Shown here one piece after another: positions 6,425-14,762 of a stretch of DNA of 31,411 nt (positions are counted from its first letter, which is position 1; each line of letters opens with the position of its first letter). The stretch comes from Elusimicrobiota bacterium (GTDB taxonomy: Bacteria; Elusimicrobiota; Elusimicrobia; UBA1565): contig DMEZ01000061.1 of assembly GCA_003450735.1 (NCBI GenBank), positions 1 to 31,411 of the forward strand, given 5' to 3'. The position numbers were made by a program, and so were the translations under genes. The notes under the pieces are model-generated. The model did not search any database. It saw nothing but the letters and a program-made list of their open reading frames with translations, and was not told where the DNA came from.

Positions 6425-8253
6425 CCGAGCCCCAGCGCCGAGAGCTTGCCCTTCTCCGGGATGCCGTCCTTGGACCACCCCCGGAGCTGGTAGTACTTGT
6501 AGAGCATGTTCCCCATGTCCGGGAGCACGCCCTTGGCCGAGCCGTCGGGCTTGGCCTCGGCGTAGAGGCGAGGCGGGAGCACGTCGTCCTTGCGGCTGAT
6601 GCCGAGCTTCACGCTGTACATGCGCTTCAAGTTGAAGAGGCGCTCGCCCGTGAGGAGCACCTCCTCCATCGTCGCGTCCCAGCCGCAGACGAGCTGGAGC
6701 CAGCGCGCGACCTTCTTCGGGCCCACCCGGCCGATGAAGAGGAACTTGCACAGCCCCAAGGGATTGAAGACGGAGAGGTAGTTCTGCATCGTCACGACGA
6801 TGGGCGGCTTGTCCGAGGAGTCGTGCGGGTTCGGGGGCTTCGTGAAGCCGAGGTCCTCGGCGGGGATGCCCCGGTCGAGGAAATAGGTCAGGCCCTCGAG
6901 GTGGCAGGCGCCGCGGACCGCGGTCGCGTAGTTGAGGGCCATCCCCACGTGCCCCCGCGGGTCGTGGGCCGGGTATTCCAGCCCCTTCGTGTGCACCGCC
7001 AGCTCCTCGGCGTTCCGGCCGAGGACCTGCGCGGCCTTCCGGACTCCTTGCCCCAGTATCGCGCCGCAGTCCTCCCCGCGCCCGATCTTGTGGACCATGG
7101 CCACGACGGACTTCCCGTCCCAGCCCAGCTCGAGCCCGCCCGTGTCCTTCCTGGTCAGGATGCCCCGTTCGAACGCCTCGATGGCGAAGGCGATGATGGC
7201 GCCGGCGGAGATGGTGTCGATGCCGTAGCGGTTGCACCACTCGTTGCCCTCGGCGATGGACTCCGGGTCGTCGTTGAGGCAGTTGGCGCCGAGCATGCCG
7301 ATGGTCTCGTACTCGGGCCCATGGCCGTAGAGCTTGAGCCCCTCGTGCTTGTAGATCTTCCCGCAGCGGATGGGGCAGGCGTAGCAGGAGTAGTGCTTGT
7401 CGAGCATCGCGGGCTGCATGGCCTGGCCGCAGACCTTCTTGGCGCCCTCGACCCAGCTTCCGAGCTGCCAGTTCTTGATGGGCAGGTCGCCGAACTTCTC
7501 CACGGCCTCCACCCCGCCGGAGGTGCCGAAGTTCGTGAGCCCGACCGTGTTCTTGCGGATGTCCTCGATGTCCGCCTTGAGCTCGGTTTTGAGCTCCTCG
7601 GGCTGGGCGATGGGCAGGTGGACGTCGAGGCTGCCCTCGACGACGACCGCCTTGACCCTCTTGGAGCCCATCACCGCGCCGATGCCCGCCCGGGCGGCGA
7701 CGCGCGTGATGGGGGGGTCGAAGAGGATCGAGGCGATGGCCACGCCCCGCTCGCCGGCCTGGCCGATGACGGCGGCCTTCGCGCGCCCGGGGAAGCGGGC
7801 CTTGAGCGCCGCGCCGGTCTCGTAGGCGTCCAGGCCCGCGAGGTCCCGGGCCGGGAGGAACTCGACGCCCGCCGTCGTCACCTTCAGGAGCGTCCACTCC
7901 GGACAGCGGCCCGTCAGCACCATACCGTCGAAGCCCGTCTTGCGGAACTCGGCCGGCCAGTGCCCGCCGACCGTGGCCTCGTTCCAGATGCCGGTCTGCG
8001 GAGACTTGGCGCACACGCAGAACTTGGAGGTGCCGGGCAGGGTGCCGCCGGTGAAGAGGCCGGAGAGGAAGACGAGCGGCGCGCTCTCGTCCAAGGCGTC
8101 CATGCCGTTCGGGAAGTCCTGGGTCAGCAGCTTCGCCGCGAGCCCCGAGCCGAGGTAGTACTTGCGCGCGTCCGCCTCGGCGAACTCGACGACCTGCGTG
8201 GTCTTCCTCGAGAGGTCGATCCTAAGCAGCTTCCCGAAGAACCCGAAGGCCAT
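6421..8253 (-). CDS. aor: Tungsten-type aldehyde ferredoxin oxidoreductase
   Basis: Oxidises aldehydes to carboxylic acids with reduction of ferredoxin, or the reverse under strongly reducing conditions (610 aa, matching the roughly 605-aa family). The N-terminal pterin-binding domain starts with LLRIDLS and YLGSGLAAKLL; GPEYETIGMLGANC (312-325) is a family landmark. The [4Fe-4S] ligands are C290-X2-C293-X3-C297 plus C502 in NPLGLCKF, close to C288, C291, C295 and C494 of Pyrococcus furiosus AOR. It starts 1 base after the preA stop and ends overlapping the moaD-like gene. The linked NAD(P)H-type flavoprotein and Fe-S protein (PreT, PreA) suggest electrons may pass to NAD(P), as in AOR complexes with a GltD-like subunit. 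The physiological aldehyde is unknown. Confidence 0.95.
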   Translation of the reverse strand: MAFGFFGKLLRIDLSRKTTQVVEFAEADARKYYLGSGLAAKLLTQDFPNGMDALDESAPLVFLSGLFTGGTLPGTSKFCVCAKSPQTGIWNEATVGGHWPAEFRKTGFDGMVLTGRCPEWTLLKVTTAGVEFLPARDLAGLDAYETGAALKARFPGRAKAAVIGQAGERGVAIASILFDPPITRVAARAGIGAVMGSKRVKAVVVEGSLDVHLPIAQPEELKTELKADIEDIRKNTVGLTNFGTSGGVEAVEKFGDLPIKNWQLGSWVEGAKKVCGQAMQPAMLDKHYSCYACPIRCGKIYKHEGLKLYGHGPEYETIGMLGANCLNDDPESIAEGNEWCNRYGIDTISAGAIIAFAIEAFERGILTRKDTGGLELGWDGKSVVAMVHKIGRGEDCGAILGQGVRKAAQVLGRNAEELAVHTKGLEYPAHDPRGHVGMALNYATAVRGACHLEGLTYFLDRGIPAEDLGFTKPPNPHDSSDKPPIVVTMQNYLSVFNPLGLCKFLFIGRVGPKKVARWLQLVCGWDATMEEVLLTGERLFNLKRMYSVKLGISRKDDVLPPRLYAEAKPDGSAKGVLPDMGNMLYKYYQLRGWSKDGIPEKGKLSALGLG

Positions 8254-8254
8254 G

Positions 8255-9514
8255 TCAGCTTCGGGCGCGGCCGAGAGTGATGGTCTCCCGGCGCTTGAAG
8301 GCCTTGGGCATCTCCTTGAACGAGATCATCCCCTGCACGGGGCAGACGAAGCCGCAGATCATGCAGGAGAGGCACTTCTCCTCGACCTGCCGCGGCCGCC
8401 GCTTCTTCTCGTCCCACTCGAGCGCGAAGCCGCCCGCGTCCCGGCAGACGATGTAGCACTGCCCGCAGCCCACGCAGCGGTCCATGTCGTAGCGCGCGAT
8501 GCCCTGGCGCTTGATGTCGAACTGGCCGGTCTCGTGCAGGTGGGGGATAGCCTTCCCGACGAGGTCCTGGACGCGCGAGACGCCCTTCTGGGCCATGTAG
8601 TCCGAGAGGCCCTCGATCATGTCCTCCACGATGCGGTAGCCGTAGTGGATGATGCCCGTGGTGACCTGCACCGTGCTCGCCCCGACCAGCAGGTACTCCA
8701 GGGCGTCCACCCAGGTCTCGATACCGCCGATGCCTGAGAGCGGGAGCTTGAGCTCCGGGTGCGCGGCCAGGTCCGCGATGAAGCGCAGGCCGATGGGCTT
8801 GATGGCCGGGCCGGAGTAGCCGCTGATGGCGCCCTTGCCGAACACGTTGGGCCTCGGGACCCAGTCGTCCAAGCCCACCTCGGAGAGGCCCTTCACGGTG
8901 TTGATGGCCGTGATGCCGACCGCCCCGCCGCGCTTGGCCGCCATGGCGGGGATGGTCATATCCGTGACGTTGGGGGTGAGCTTCGCGATGAGCGGCAGGT
9001 CGGTGACCTTATGGGCCGTGGTCGTGAACTTTTCGACGAGGTCGTGCTCCTGGCCCACCTTGCAGCCCGAGCCCTCCACGGTCATGTGCGGGCAGGAGAA
9101 GTTGAGCTCGATCATGTCCGCGCCGGCGTCGGTGACGGCCTTGGCCAGATCCGCCCATTCCTGATTCGAGAAGCCCATGATGCTGGCCATGACCCGGTGC
9201 CTGGGCCAATGCTTCTTGAGATAGGCGATGTCGAGGAGGTTGGGCTTGAGGCCCCGGTCGGTGGTCTGCTCCACGTTCTGGAGCCCGACGAGCTTCTTGT
9301 CGCCGTAGTCGTAGCCGTGCATGCGGGGGGAGGGATGGACGATGGGCACCCGGTCGGTGACCAGGGTCTTGTAGGCGACCCCGCCCCAGCCCGCGTCGAA
9401 GGACCGTCCGACCATCTCCGCGCTGTTGGAGACGGGGGAGGAGGACAGCATGAACGGGTTGAGGAACTTCTTGCCGCAGAACTCGACCGACAGATCGACT
9501 TTCTTCGCGCTCAT
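8255..9514 (-). CDS. preA: PreA-like dihydropyrimidine dehydrogenase subunit with 2x[4Fe-4S]
   Basis: FMN TIM-barrel protein of the dihydroorotate dehydrogenase superfamily with a C-terminal bacterial ferredoxin domain (419 aa). The N-terminus (DLSVEFCGKKFLNPFMLSSS) and the core (SGYSGPAIKPIGLRF, ISGIGGIETW-like, GASTVQVTTGI) closely resemble E. coli PreA. The flavin-side motif ELNFSCPHMT is present. Ferredoxin cysteines are C347, C350, C353, C357 and C381, C384, C387, C391. With PreT it would reduce uracil or thymine with NADH, or run oxidatively. The ATG at 9514 overlaps the preT stop by 4 bases. Sitting directly before aor, it might instead relay electrons between the tungsten enzyme and the flavoprotein; sequence alone does not decide. 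Confidence 0.9.
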   Translation of the reverse strand: MSAKKVDLSVEFCGKKFLNPFMLSSSPVSNSAEMVGRSFDAGWGGVAYKTLVTDRVPIVHPSPRMHGYDYGDKKLVGLQNVEQTTDRGLKPNLLDIAYLKKHWPRHRVMASIMGFSNQEWADLAKAVTDAGADMIELNFSCPHMTVEGSGCKVGQEHDLVEKFTTTAHKVTDLPLIAKLTPNVTDMTIPAMAAKRGGAVGITAINTVKGLSEVGLDDWVPRPNVFGKGAISGYSGPAIKPIGLRFIADLAAHPELKLPLSGIGGIETWVDALEYLLVGASTVQVTTGIIHYGYRIVEDMIEGLSDYMAQKGVSRVQDLVGKAIPHLHETGQFDIKRQGIARYDMDRCVGCGQCYIVCRDAGGFALEWDEKKRRPRQVEEKCLSCMICGFVCPVQGMISFKEMPKAFKRRETITLGRARS

Positions 9515-10845
9515 GCCCGCACCCCCAGCTGCGCGGCGATGGCCTTCGCCGCGGCCTTGCCATCTGAAACGGCTCGAACCACCAGGTCCGGCCCGCGCAC
9601 GATGTCGCCCCCCGCGTAGATCCCCGCCTTGGACGTACGGCCGTCCTTCTCGCCCGCGCGGATGAGCCCGTCGGGCCTCACCGCGACCGAGGGATAGGCC
9701 TGCGAGGAGCCCTCGGGCGCCTTGTTGCCGATGGCCTCGATGACGGCGCGGACTTCCAGAGTCCAGTCCGTGCCGGGGACTTCCTCGGGCTTGCGCCGCC
9801 CGGAACCGTCTGGCCGGCCGAGCCGGGTCTTGCGCAGGCGGATGCCGGTCAAAGCGCCCTTCGGGTCGCAGAGGTACTCGACGGGCTGGTTCAAGACGAG
9901 GAAGTGCACGCCCTCCTGCAGGGCCTCCAGCCGCTCGTCCTCCTCGGCCGGCATCTGGGCGAAACTGCGGCGATAGAGCAGGTACACGTCCGAGGCGCCC
10001 AGCCGCAGGGCCGAGCGCGCGCAGTCGATGGCCACCGAGCCGCCGCCGATGACGGCGCAGGGCTTGCCCCGGAGAGCGTTCTCGAGCGGGCCCTTGCGGC
10101 CTTCGCGCTGGGCCGCCAGGAAATCCACGGAGGAGAAGACGCCGGCGGCCTTCCGGGAGTTCAGGCGCATGGGCGCCCAGAGCCCCGGAGCCAGGAACAC
10201 GGCCTTGAAGCCCTTCTTGAGCAGGGCCTCCGCCGCGCCTTTCCCACGGACGGGAGAGCCGCAGCGAAAGACGACCCCGAGGGCGCGGATGTCGTCGAGC
10301 TCGCGCTGGAGGAACTCCTTGGGAAGGCGGAACTCCGGGACACCGTAGCGGAGCACCCCGCCCGGCTCGGGGCGCGCCTCGAATACGGTCACGGGGAAGC
10401 CGAGACGCGCGAGGTGGGCCGCGCAGGCGAGGCCCGCGGGGCCCGAGCCGACCACGGCGACCTTCTCCTTGCGGCGAGTCTCCGGTTTTTCGAGCGGGTT
10501 GAAGCCCGTCTTCCAGGCGTGCTCGACGAGGAAGCGCTGGAGCCGGCCGATGCGGATGGGGCGGTCGATGCCGGTGGCGCTGCACTCCTTCTCGCAGAGG
10601 CGCGCGGTGGGGCAGAGGATGCCGCAGGCGCCGCCCAAAACGTTGTTCTTTTTGATGGTGCGCGCCGCCCCGGTCAGGTTGCGGAAGCGGAGCTTGCGGA
10701 TGAAGGCCCCCGGGTCGGTCTGGGCCGGGCAGGCCTTGGAGCAGGGCGCCTCATGGCAGAGCAGGCAGCGGCCGGCTTCGGCGACCGCTTGGCCGAGGTC
10801 GAAGCCCCGACAGTCCGGCGAATCAAGGCGCTTGGCGACACCCAT
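9511..10845 (-). CDS. preT: PreT/GltD-like FAD-NAD(P) oxidoreductase subunit
   Basis: Flavoprotein (444 aa) of the glutamate-synthase small-subunit/PreT/NfnB family, passing electrons between NAD(P)H and Fe-S partners. The N-terminal Fe-S domain has C27-X2-C30-X4-C35-X3-C39 and C74-X3-C78-X5-C84-X3-C88. The FAD Rossmann motif is GSGPAG (133-138); a second nucleotide fold has VIGGGSVAIDCA; the C-terminal FAD motif is YAGGDIVRGP. I chose the ATG at 10845 because GGAGGG lies just before it; an in-frame GTG at 10869 would add 8 residues but lacks such a site. It is 43 bases after glnA, with a possible own promoter in that gap. Pairing with preA is normal; the following aor makes an NAD-linked aldehyde oxidation complex possible. 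Confidence 0.9.
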   Translation of the reverse strand: MGVAKRLDSPDCRGFDLGQAVAEAGRCLLCHEAPCSKACPAQTDPGAFIRKLRFRNLTGAARTIKKNNVLGGACGILCPTARLCEKECSATGIDRPIRIGRLQRFLVEHAWKTGFNPLEKPETRRKEKVAVVGSGPAGLACAAHLARLGFPVTVFEARPEPGGVLRYGVPEFRLPKEFLQRELDDIRALGVVFRCGSPVRGKGAAEALLKKGFKAVFLAPGLWAPMRLNSRKAAGVFSSVDFLAAQREGRKGPLENALRGKPCAVIGGGSVAIDCARSALRLGASDVYLLYRRSFAQMPAEEDERLEALQEGVHFLVLNQPVEYLCDPKGALTGIRLRKTRLGRPDGSGRRKPEEVPGTDWTLEVRAVIEAIGNKAPEGSSQAYPSVAVRPDGLIRAGEKDGRTSKAGIYAGGDIVRGPDLVVRAVSDGKAAAKAIAAQLGVRA

Positions 10846-10869
10846 GGTCCCTCCGTACGCGAGGGACAC

Positions 10870-10875
10870 ATTCTA
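10870..10875 (-). promoter_or_regulatory. Possible -10 box for the preT-scoB operon
   Basis: TAGAAT within GTAGTAGAAT, 24 bases before the chosen preT ATG, leaves room for a leader containing the GGAGGG ribosome site. The same 10-mer precedes the M23 peptidase gene. No clear -35 box. Confidence 0.35.
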
Positions 10876-10888
10876 CTACAAATCAGAC

Positions 10889-12310
10889 TTACAGGTCGTA
10901 GTAGCGCGCGATCTCCCAGGGGTGGGGGATCTTCTGCATGTCCGCGAGGTCCTTCTGCTTGGCCGACACCCACTTGTCGACGAGGTCCTTGGGGAACACG
11001 CCTTTGTAGGTGAGCCACTCATGGTCGGCCTTGAGGGCCTCCAGCGCGCTCTCGAGGCTGCTGGGGAAGGAACGCACCTTCAGGAGCTTGTCCTTGGGCA
11101 GGTCGTAGAGGTTGGCCTCGTAGGGCCCGAAGCCTTCCTTGACCGGGTCGACGCGGCGGCGGATGCCGTCGAGGCCCGCCATGAGCATGGCCGCGTAGGC
11201 GAGGTAGGGGTTGCAGGTGGCGTCGATGGTGCGGTACTCGAAGCGGCGCTCGGCCGGGTCCTTCACGTAGCCGGGGATGCGGATGGCCGCGGAGCGGTTG
11301 CCTTCCGCGAAGACGGCCTTCACCGGGGCCTCGAAGCCGGGGATGAGCCGGCGATAGGAGTTCGTGGTGGGGTTCGTGATGGCCGCGAGCGAGCAGGGGT
11401 GGGAGAGGACCCCGCCGATATAGTTCAGGGCGGTCCGGCTGAGCAGGTAGAGCCCCTTGTCGTCGTGGAACACGTTCTTCCCTTTCTTAAGGAGGAACTG
11501 GTGGACGTGCATCCCGTTGCCGGCCTCGCCCGGGATGAGCTTGGGGATGAAGGTGATGATCTTGCCGTGCTTGCGCGCGATGCGGTGGCAGATGTGCTTG
11601 GCCAGCGTGGTCATGTCCGCCATGAAGCCGACCGGCTGGAACTTGAACTCGATCTCGTACTGGGCGCTGCCGCACTCGTGGTGGTGGTACTTGACCCCGA
11701 GCCCGAGGCGCTTGAAGGCCCGGCAGATCTCGTTGCGCAGGGCGAAGTGCTGGTCGTTGGGCTCGGAGCGGAAGTAGCCCCGGTTGCTGTAGATGCGGTA
11801 GAGCTCGGAGCCGCCGGGGGGGCTGGCCAGCTCGCCGCTCTCGACGCGGTAGGAGGTCTCGCGCACCGTCATCGTGCTGTAGAGCTCGTCGAGGACGTAG
11901 AACTCGAGCTCGAGGCCGATGTGGGCCTGGTCGGCGACGCCCTCGTCCCGGAGAGCCCCGAGGGCCTTGTCCACGATGTGGCGCAGGTCCTGCTTGAAGT
12001 TCTCGTGGGTGCCGATGTCGAGGATGTCGCAGATGAAGTAGAGGGTCTTGGCCTCGGGGTCGACGGGGTCCTCGAAGCCGAAGGCGAGGTCGGGCTTGAT
12101 GAGCATGTCCGAGCGGTCCACGGTGGCGAAGCCGAGGTTGGAGGCGTCGATGCCGATGCCGTCGTTGACCGTGCGCTCGGAGAAGTTCTCGGCCGGGATG
12201 GTGACGTTTCGGAAGCGGCCGTCCATGTCGGAGACAAAGAAGGCGATCTGCTCGATCCCCTTTTTGGCGCAGAAGCGGCGGACGTCCTTCACATCCTTGA
12301 ACTGGAGCAT
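10889..12310 (-). CDS. glnA: Glutamine synthetase type I
   Basis: ATP-dependent amidation of glutamate to glutamine (473 aa, dodecameric type I). Active-site signatures run in order: GLELEFYV (metal-binding Glu), HHHECGSAQYEIEF, NGMHVHQFL (catalytic-loop His), NSYRRLIPGFEAP, NRSAAIRIP and EYRTIDATCNPYLA. ANLYDLP near residue 400 matches the adenylylation loop of GSI-beta enzymes, so control by adenylylation is possible; no glnE or glnB is in the window. GGGAGG lies 4 bases before the ATG. The preceding kinase gene ends in an intrinsic terminator, so glnA heads its own transcript. A TTGACA is present on the minus strand at 12344-12349, but without a good -10 at normal distance. It may read through into preT. 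Confidence 0.96.
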   Translation of the reverse strand: MLQFKDVKDVRRFCAKKGIEQIAFFVSDMDGRFRNVTIPAENFSERTVNDGIGIDASNLGFATVDRSDMLIKPDLAFGFEDPVDPEAKTLYFICDILDIGTHENFKQDLRHIVDKALGALRDEGVADQAHIGLELEFYVLDELYSTMTVRETSYRVESGELASPPGGSELYRIYSNRGYFRSEPNDQHFALRNEICRAFKRLGLGVKYHHHECGSAQYEIEFKFQPVGFMADMTTLAKHICHRIARKHGKIITFIPKLIPGEAGNGMHVHQFLLKKGKNVFHDDKGLYLLSRTALNYIGGVLSHPCSLAAITNPTTNSYRRLIPGFEAPVKAVFAEGNRSAAIRIPGYVKDPAERRFEYRTIDATCNPYLAYAAMLMAGLDGIRRRVDPVKEGFGPYEANLYDLPKDKLLKVRSFPSSLESALEALKADHEWLTYKGVFPKDLVDKWVSAKQKDLADMQKIPHPWEIARYYDL

Positions 12311-12347
12311 CGTTCCTCCCTCTCGCGGCCTGGACGCCTATTGTGTC

Positions 12348-12374
12348 AAAAAATCCAGGGCCGGGGAACCGGCC
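12348..12374 (-). terminator. Intrinsic terminator after the histidine kinase
   Basis: Directly after the kinase stop codon, the minus strand reads GGCCGG, a 4-base loop TTCC, then CCGGCC, followed after four bases by a run of six T. It separates the kinase transcript from glnA. Confidence 0.75.
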
Positions 12375-13253
12375 TCAGGCCGTCGGCACGGTGAAGAAGA
12401 ATTCGCAGCCCTTCCCCGGCTCCGAGCGCAGGCCGACGCGCCCCCCGTGCGCCGTGACCACGTTCTGGACGAAGGGCAGGCCGAGGCCCATCCCCAGCGC
12501 CTGGCCGGTGAAGTGCTCGTCGATCTGGTAGAAGCGCTGGAAGACGCGGGCCTGCTCGTCGAGCGGGATCCCCGGCCCGTTGTCGGCGACCGACAGGCGG
12601 ACGCGGGAGCCTTCCAGGACGGCGCCGATGCGGACCTCCTTGACCTTGCCGTGGTTGAAGCGGATCGCGTTCTCCAGCAGGTTCCTGAGGGCCTCCGAGA
12701 GAAGGAGGACGTCCGCGCGGACGCAGGGCAGCGCGGTGACGGCCTCCCGGTCCCAGAGGATCCGCACGCCCGGCGTGCCGATGACGTCGGAGAGCCCCTT
12801 GATGGCGGACTCGACCACCAAGACGAGGGACGTCTCCCGAGGGTCCATGTCCAGCGTCTCCGCGCTCAGCGCCGTTGAATACATCAGGAGCTTTTCGACG
12901 AGGATGTGCAGCCTCTCGACCTCCTTCACCATCGTGGCAACGGCCTTCGCCTGGAACTCGTCCAGGCGGCCGGCCGGGTCCTCCTGGAGCAGGTCCAGGT
13001 AGCCGATGACGATCATGAGCGGGGTGCGCAGTTTGTGCGAAACGACCGAGAGGAAGTTGCGCGCGAGCGTTTCCTCGCGCTTCTCGACGCTCTGCGCCCG
13101 CAGGATCCGTCCGGCGAGGAAGGCCGTCGCCGCGAAGGCCGCCAGGGAGGCGGCGAGAGGGGAGAACAGGGACCGGCTCAGGAGCGCGCCCGCTCCGAAG
13201 ACGAGGAGGGCGCTCAGCAGGGCGAGCTTGAAGACGACCGAGCGGAAGGCCAT
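12375..13253 (-). CDS. Membrane-bound sensor histidine kinase without extracytoplasmic sensor
   Basis: Two-component kinase (292 aa). Two transmembrane helices lie at about residues 7-25 and 29-49 with almost no loop between. The phospho-accepting His73 is in SVVSHKLRTPL (H-box). The ATPase part has LRNLLENAIRFN (N-box), VADNGPGIP (G1) and GMGLGLPF (G2). I take the ATG at 13253 with GAGG just before it; a start 26 codons upstream is possible but has no ribosome site. TATACG ends 8 bases before this ATG, so the transcript may instead be leaderless. With no periplasmic domain it must sense the membrane, a cytoplasmic cue or a partner protein. No regulator is adjacent; the two response regulators at 17975-19044 are the nearest candidates. 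Confidence 0.88.
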   Translation of the reverse strand: MAFRSVVFKLALLSALLVFGAGALLSRSLFSPLAASLAAFAATAFLAGRILRAQSVEKREETLARNFLSVVSHKLRTPLMIVIGYLDLLQEDPAGRLDEFQAKAVATMVKEVERLHILVEKLLMYSTALSAETLDMDPRETSLVLVVESAIKGLSDVIGTPGVRILWDREAVTALPCVRADVLLLSEALRNLLENAIRFNHGKVKEVRIGAVLEGSRVRLSVADNGPGIPLDEQARVFQRFYQIDEHFTGQALGMGLGLPFVQNVVTAHGGRVGLRSEPGKGCEFFFTVPTA

Positions 13254-13334
13254 CGCCTCACCGTATACCAATTCCCAGACTGTCCGCGCCAGCGCTCGCG
13301 GCTCGGGCCCCGTTTGTGCCAGAATGAACACGCT

Positions 13335-14672
13335 GTGACACCCTTACTCCTCCTGCTGGCCGGCGCCGCCCTGCTCTGGGGCCTGGTCCATCTCCTGCGC
13401 GTCGCCGCCATCGGGGCCGCCTACAAGGCGAAGGCACTCTGCTCGGGGCTCTTCCTCTCCGGCCGGACGGTCGAGTCCCTGCGCACCGACGTCTCGGACG
13501 ACAGCTACCGCATCCTCCGGCTCTTCCGAGTCTCGGTGGACCGCCATCGCCGGACGGTCACAGGCTCCTTTTTCGGCCTGAGGGCCCGCACCGCGGTCTA
13601 CCGCCCCGGCCTGGGGGCGACGCTGGCCATCGGGACTAGGCCGGATGCCCTCGAGCCGAAGGCGCTGCCGGCCTCGGCCGCGCGCCCGGACTGGGAGCAT
13701 CGCCCGCTGGAGCCGGTGCAGCGTGCAGTCGACCGGACGTTCTCCGAGCCCGACCCGCTCAAGCTCCGCCGCACCCGGGCCGTCGTGGTCCTGCGGGACG
13801 GCCGCATCCTCGCCGAACGTTATGCGCCGGGCTTCGGAGAGGCGATGCCCCTGCCGGGCTGGTCCATGGGCAAGAGCGTCTTGAACGCCCTGGTCGGGAT
13901 CTCGGTCAAGGAGGGACGGCTCTCGCTGGAGCAGAAGAACCTCCTGCCCGAGTGGAGCGCCCCCGGCGATGCGCGCTCCGCCATCACCCTCGAAGACCTC
14001 CTGCGCATGCGCTCGGGGCTCGAGTTCGCCGAGGTGTACAAGGACCCGCTCTCGGACGTCACCCGCATGCTCTTCGCAAGCCGAAGCGCCGCCCTCTTCG
14101 CCGCGGCCAAGCCCCTGCGCGCCCCGCCCGGGACGCTGTGGGCCTACCAGAGCGGCACGAGCAACATCCTCTCGCGCATCGTCCGCCTGGCCGCCGAGAA
14201 GGCGGGCGAGGACCCGCTCCTCTTCCCTCGCCGCGCCCTCTTCGACCCGCTCGGGATGCGCGCCGTCCCCGAGCCGGACGCCGCGGGGGACTTCGTCTTC
14301 TCCTCCTTCCTCTACGCTTCGGCCCGGGATTGGGCCCGCTTCGGACAGCTCTACGCCCAGGACGGCGTCTGGGAGGGGCGGCGCCTCCTGCCGGAAGGCT
14401 GGGTGCGCTTCTCCACGACGCCCACGCCGCAGTCTCCGGAGGGGCGCTACGGGGCGCACTGGTGGCTCAGACTCTCCAGGGAGTTCGGGGGGGAGACGGA
14501 GGCCGCCGGGCGCATCCCTCCGGACGCATTCCACGCGATGGGCCACGAGGGGCAGGTCCTGAGCGTCCTCCCGTCGCTCAAGCTCGTCGCCGTGCGCCTG
14601 GGGATGTCCATCCGGGTGGACGCATGGGACCACGCGGCGTTCCTGGCGGAGGTCGTGGACGCGCTAGGCTAG
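13335..14672 (+). CDS. Beta-lactamase-like (class C / NylB-type) serine hydrolase, membrane-anchored
   Basis: Serine hydrolase of the penicillin-binding-protein/class C beta-lactamase fold (445 aa from the GTG at 13335). A hydrophobic N-terminus rich in Leu (about residues 4-26) should anchor or export it. The nucleophile motif Ser-x-x-Lys is SMGK near residue 177, followed by SVLNALVGISVKEGRL. The second motif is a Tyr in AYQSGTSN (YxS rather than YxN), and GHEGQ near the C-terminus takes the KTG/HxG role. This pattern resembles 6-aminohexanoate-oligomer hydrolases and other esterase-like members rather than true beta-lactamases, so resistance should not be assumed. It is divergent from the histidine kinase. 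The start codon is weakly supported; no Shine-Dalgarno sequence is visible. Confidence 0.82.
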   Translation: MTPLLLLLAGAALLWGLVHLLRVAAIGAAYKAKALCSGLFLSGRTVESLRTDVSDDSYRILRLFRVSVDRHRRTVTGSFFGLRARTAVYRPGLGATLAIGTRPDALEPKALPASAARPDWEHRPLEPVQRAVDRTFSEPDPLKLRRTRAVVVLRDGRILAERYAPGFGEAMPLPGWSMGKSVLNALVGISVKEGRLSLEQKNLLPEWSAPGDARSAITLEDLLRMRSGLEFAEVYKDPLSDVTRMLFASRSAALFAAAKPLRAPPGTLWAYQSGTSNILSRIVRLAAEKAGEDPLLFPRRALFDPLGMRAVPEPDAAGDFVFSSFLYASARDWARFGQLYAQDGVWEGRRLLPEGWVRFSTTPTPQSPEGRYGAHWWLRLSREFGGETEAAGRIPPDAFHAMGHEGQVLSVLPSLKLVAVRLGMSIRVDAWDHAAFLAEVVDALG

Positions 14673-14762
14673 TTTGGCGTGGTGGGCGAGCAGAGCGGCG
14701 AGAATTTCCACCCGGCTTCGTTTTTGCCATGATGTACGCTCGTTGAAAATGGAGGCGTTCCC

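Noticed and set aside
12344..12349. Minus-strand TTGACA as a sigma-70 -35 box for glnA
   Set aside because: It is part of the T-run of the kinase terminator, and no acceptable -10 lies 16-18 bases downstream.
13335..14672. Calling this gene an antibiotic-resistance beta-lactamase
   Set aside because: The motifs (SMGK, YQS, GHEGQ) fit the NylB/esterase-like branch as well or better, and nothing else indicates resistance.
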